Shown piece by piece: positions 61,024-64,000 of a stretch of 64,000 nt of DNA. The stretch lies in the NCBI RefSeq assembly GCF_014699035.1, contig NZ_JACXAA010000008.1, positions 124,001 to 188,000 on the forward strand, written 5' to 3'. The first letter of the stretch is position 1. Each line of letters opens with the position of its first letter. Under the pieces are notes generated by a model. The model searched no databases. It saw only the letters and a list, made by a program, of their open reading frames with translations, and was not told where the DNA came from. Source of the stretch: Spirosoma validum. GTDB taxonomy: Bacteria; Bacteroidota; Bacteroidia; Cytophagales; Spirosomataceae. The translations under genes were made by a program, and so were the position numbers.

Positions 61024-62643
61024 TCAATAACCAGGATTCTGCGTCAGGGCTGGGTTTACGGTGAAGGCCGTTGTTGGGATGGGGAAAATCCGGTGATTCA
61101 CATCCGCATCTGTTTTGAAACCCCAGGCTCCTTCATATTTGCCAAACCGGATCATGTCGTTCCGATGCCAGGTTTCCCAGGCAAACTCGCGGCTTCGTTC
61201 GGCATAAATACCATCCAGCGTTATACTCGATAAAGCAGTCGTCGTCGTGCGATTTGCGCGTAACTGATTCACCAGCGAAAGTGCCGTCTGTCCCTGTGTC
61301 GCCGTTCCACCCCGAAGAATGGCCTCGGCTTTCATCAGAAGAATATCGGAATACCGGAACATGGGTACGTCGTTATTCTGGTTACGCGATGTCGACGTAT
61401 TATCGGGATAAAATTTAATGTTTCGATAGCCCATGTTCCAGGCAATTTCGTCGTTGCCCAGATCGAATGTCGCTACGTCCTGACGCAGAACGATCTGTGG
61501 AGTCAGGTTCACCTGGTAGGTATAGGCAGCCGCTCCGTCCGAGCCCGTATAGGTCTGGTCGTAGCCTTTTTTGGTGGTCGTTACGGTAACGGGCGTCACA
61601 CCGTCATTCATGTACTGAAGTCCAGTAAGCCATTGCCCATTCCGGACGTCATTAGGATCGTTAAAATTTGCGTAAAACTCTGGGAGCGTGCTTCTGGGCG
61701 CACTGGGCGTAAAGGGAAGACTGAATTTTCTGGTTTCCGAGCGGGGAACATCATACCGCGCATGGTACATCATGCCATTCGTGCCCGACATGGCCCCGGC
61801 CGCTGGGTCGTATGGAATGGCAAAGATGAATTCTTTCATGGATGGCCCGTTGTTGGGATAAAACATCTGCAGATACGAGGATCGGGGTTCCAGTGCGTAA
61901 AAGCCCGAATTGATGACACTATCACAGGCGATTACGGCATCATTGTAGCGCTGCGTGCCCGTGTAATACTCTGCATTCAGGTACATTTTCGCCAATAGAG
62001 CAAAGGCCGTGAATTTATTCGCTCGTCCGTAAACAGCCTGCCCGGTCGTCCGACTCAGGTTCGGTAAGGCTGCTTTTACTTCATCTTCAATAAACTTGAA
62101 TACCTGTGCACGCGGTACGGTAGGATGAGGTGAAAAATCGCCATAGGTCGCTATGATAGGCACATTACCGTACAAGTCCATCATCATGAAATAAGCCAGT
62201 GCCCGCACCATTCTTAATTCGGATAGATTCGTTGCCTTGGTAGCCGTCGAAGCCGGAATAGTCTGATCCAGAATGGACAACGACTGGTTTGTAACGCCAA
62301 TCACAGTCGACAGCCAGCTCCAGGCGCCGTTGGTGGAGCCATGGTCCTTGGTCCAGTTATGGTAGTGGAGCATCCGATAGTTTTGGTTGTCATACCAGTT
62401 ACCACCACGAGCGGGCAAGATGGCCTCGTCGGAACTCAGGGATTGCATGAACCAGTAATCCAGCGAAAAATTACCCCGAAGAGCCGCATAGGGCGGGCCG
62501 GATGCCTGAATGAACTGCGACGAATTCTGCGGAAAAATATCGGGTGTTAGTTCGGTGTTAACCGGTACGTTTATGTCGTGACAGGCTGTGGTCAGGTAAA
62601 CAAACAGCGCCAGAAACGCGCTGGACGTGAATATTTTTTTCAT
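61024..62643 (-). CDS. SusD/RagB-family glycan-binding lipoprotein
   Basis: 539 residues from the ATG at 62643; a longer frame begins 153 bases upstream inside susC. Lipobox YLTTAC. Surface lipoprotein that binds glycans and closes the lid on the SusC pore. Typical segments are LRMVRALAYFMMMDLYGNVPI, PRAQVFKFIEDEV, AKMYLNAEYYTGTQRYNDA (in part), YRNIKFYP and the closing ERSREFAWETWHRNDMIRFGKY (in part). A 19-base gap separates it from the susC stop, indicating an operon. Confidence 0.92.
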   Translation of the reverse strand: MKKIFTSSAFLALFVYLTTACHDINVPVNTELTPDIFPQNSSQFIQASGPPYAALRGNFSLDYWFMQSLSSDEAILPARGGNWYDNQNYRMLHYHNWTKDHGSTNGAWSWLSTVIGVTNQSLSILDQTIPASTATKATNLSELRMVRALAYFMMMDLYGNVPIIATYGDFSPHPTVPRAQVFKFIEDEVKAALPNLSRTTGQAVYGRANKFTAFALLAKMYLNAEYYTGTQRYNDAVIACDSVINSGFYALEPRSSYLQMFYPNNGPSMKEFIFAIPYDPAAGAMSGTNGMMYHARYDVPRSETRKFSLPFTPSAPRSTLPEFYANFNDPNDVRNGQWLTGLQYMNDGVTPVTVTTTKKGYDQTYTGSDGAAAYTYQVNLTPQIVLRQDVATFDLGNDEIAWNMGYRNIKFYPDNTSTSRNQNNDVPMFRYSDILLMKAEAILRGGTATQGQTALSLVNQLRANRTTTTALSSITLDGIYAERSREFAWETWHRNDMIRFGKYEGAWGFKTDADVNHRIFPIPTTAFTVNPALTQNPGY

Positions 62644-62662
62644 GGGTAGTTTCGCTAAGGTT

Positions 62663-64000
62663 TTAGAATGACACATTGACCCCCACCAGAAGCGTCCGGG
62701 TTTTCGGATAGAAATTGTTTGCATCAACACCTGGTGCGATTCCGCCCTGGTTGATTTCAGGATCAATGCCTTTATAGCCCGTGATGACGAACGCATTGTT
62801 GACGGTGGCGTAGACTCGCAACGATTTCACATACTCGCCGGTGTTCTTAAAATTGTATCCCAACGTAGCATTGTCTAAGCGCACGTAACTCCCATCTTCA
62901 ATAAACCGGCTGGAGTATTTGTACGAGTTAACGTCGGTAGCTTTTTCGTCGGCTGCGTCGACCAGAATGTTGGTAAACTGTGCCGTACTGGGCCGGAACA
63001 GATCGGCGCGGGTAGCGTTGAAGATTTTATTTCCGAATACTCCCCGGAAAAACAGATTGAAGTCGAAGTTTCTGTACCGTAGCGTGTTCGTCCAGCCGAG
63101 CAGCAGTTTCGGTTGTGGGCTACCAAGGTATTTGTAGTCGGCTCCAATAACCGGCGTTGTCGTGAGATCGCCTTTCTGGTTCACGTATTGCGAAACGCCT
63201 TTTTCATTTTTCCCGGCGTACTGAAGCGAGAAGAACTGACCCAGGGGCATCCCCGCCTTTAGGATCTGTAACGTACTGCCTGTTTGACCGTTGCCTTCGG
63301 GCTGGGTAATCCGTACCGAATCTCCCCCAACAAATAGAGGGTTTGTCAGGCTGGTAATTTTGTTGGTGTTGTGAGCCAGATTAATACCGGTTGTCCAACT
63401 GAAATTGGTGGTACGAACGGGCGTAGCGCTCAAACTAAACTCAATCCCTTTGTTATTCATGCTCCCGCCATTGGCGATAATGCTACCCACCGGCACCAGC
63501 GTCGGGTCAACCCGGTACGAGTAAATCATGCCGGTGGTATTCTTATCATACCATTCAACTGTGCCGCTGAGTTTGCCTTTCAGGATAGTAAAATCGAGGC
63601 CGATGTTTGTCGTTGCCGTTTTCTCCCACCGCAAGTCGGGGTTGGCCGCCTGCGTTGGTCCGTAAGCAGCCGTCTGAACGCCATTGTAGTAATACGTACC
63701 GAGGCTACCCGAAATGAACTGGGCTGTGTAGGCATTGAATCCTGTTGCATTACCCGTAACGCCATAGCTGGCCCGTAGCTTCAAGTCATTAAAGAGGCTT
63801 TGGTTCTGCATGAAGCTTTCCTGACTCACGCGCCAGGCAAATCCAGCTGCTGGAAAATAGCCCCACTGGTTGTTCGCGCCGAATACCGAACTACCATCGC
63901 GCCGAATCGATCCCTGAATCAGATATTTGTCTTTGTAATTGTAATTGAGTCGGGCAAAATCAGAGATCAGGCGGTTTTCCTGGTAGATACCGTCCGGACC
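62663..64000 (-). CDS. SusC/RagA TonB-dependent transporter, N-terminus outside window
   Basis: 445 residues of the C-terminal part. The frame stays open to the right edge (RLNYNYKDKYLIQGSIRRDG, SSVFGANNQWGYFPA), so plug, carboxypeptidase-like and N-terminal barrel parts lie beyond. Barrel strands end in NFYPKTRTLLVGVNVSF with terminal Phe. Features of the family: DLKLRASYGVTGN, NPDLRWEKTATTNIGLDFTILKG in part. TonB-linked import of oligosaccharides; together with SusD and the GH13 enzymes likely for alpha-glucans. Confidence 0.9.
   Translation of the reverse strand, partial: GPDGIYQENRLISDFARLNYNYKDKYLIQGSIRRDGSSVFGANNQWGYFPAAGFAWRVSQESFMQNQSLFNDLKLRASYGVTGNATGFNAYTAQFISGSLGTYYYNGVQTAAYGPTQAANPDLRWEKTATTNIGLDFTILKGKLSGTVEWYDKNTTGMIYSYRVDPTLVPVGSIIANGGSMNNKGIEFSLSATPVRTTNFSWTTGINLAHNTNKITSLTNPLFVGGDSVRITQPEGNGQTGSTLQILKAGMPLGQFFSLQYAGKNEKGVSQYVNQKGDLTTTPVIGADYKYLGSPQPKLLLGWTNTLRYRNFDFNLFFRGVFGNKIFNATRADLFRPSTAQFTNILVDAADEKATDVNSYKYSSRFIEDGSYVRLDNATLGYNFKNTGEYVKSLRVYATVNNAFVITGYKGIDPEINQGGIAPGVDANNFYPKTRTLLVGVNVSF

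Overview
The window looks like a chromosomal segment of a Gram-negative Bacteroidota bacterium, most likely Cytophagales and plausibly close to Spirosoma; the genus is an inference from overall style, not a computed placement. Supporting signs are a SusC/SusD pair, proteins with type IX secretion (T9SS) type A and type B sorting-domain signatures, a DUF4835/PorD-like protein, a Rho factor with a very long disordered insertion, many short lipoproteins with Cys-Lys-Lys after the lipobox, scarce Shine-Dalgarno sequences, TAnnTTTG -7 boxes, and the order bamD-rpoZ-coaBC-DUF4835-recN that is usual in this phylum. No rRNA, tRNA, CRISPR array, complete insertion sequence or prophage was seen.

Region by region. 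1-1353: most of a 7TM-type sensor histidine kinase running off the left edge. 1.7-11.0 kb: a one-strand array of about twelve mostly secreted, mostly unrecognised proteins (lipoproteins, small beta-barrels, two collagen-like lipoproteins, a TIG-domain lipoprotein, a CHU_C-like lipoprotein and one frameshifted gene), with at least two clear paralogous pairs and a shared promoter-like block in front of two of the genes. 11.0-19.7 kb: ordinary accessory metabolism (esterase, LysE exporter, glutaryl-CoA dehydrogenase-like enzyme, VOC and SRPBCC proteins, WYL regulator, GNAT, deacetylase-like protein, potassium channel). 19.7-27.8 kb: an OprB-like porin and an OmpR-type regulator with a degenerate receiver, divergent from a CzcC/CzcB/CzcA-type heavy-metal efflux operon. 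27.8-32.1 kb: a sterol-desaturase-type hydroxylase, a lipoprotein and rho. 32.7-46.6 kb: housekeeping genes for CoA synthesis (coaX, coaBC), envelope assembly (lptC, bamD, OstA-like), a SCO/cytochrome c pair, recN, the omega subunit and tilS.

46.6-51.7 kb holds a minus-strand group of a YbdK-type carboxylate-amine ligase, a class I glutamine amidotransferase with an altered nucleophile elbow, an ATP-grasp-like protein, an SDR oxidoreductase and a DinB-like protein. The first three look like a peptide- or amide-forming pathway with no known product and are the best candidate here for an undescribed system; every junction from the ligase to the SDR gene carries a different long inverted repeat. 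51.8-53.0 kb has a sigma factor with two small membrane proteins, followed by a 0.68-kb gene-free stretch with nested inverted repeats that may encode a structured RNA. 53.7-64.0 kb ends with a DUF1460 amidase-like protein and an alpha-glucan utilisation locus: two GH13 enzymes, beta-phosphoglucomutase, a Tat-signal heparinase-like protein, SusD and the C-terminal part of SusC. Here SusC/SusD would import maltooligosaccharides, the GH13 enzymes would cut or rearrange them, and beta-phosphoglucomutase would convert beta-glucose-1-phosphate to glucose-6-phosphate.

Intergenic DNA is unusually rich in long, often perfect inverted repeats. Some are plain intrinsic terminators; others belong to dispersed repeat families and overlap stop or start codons.
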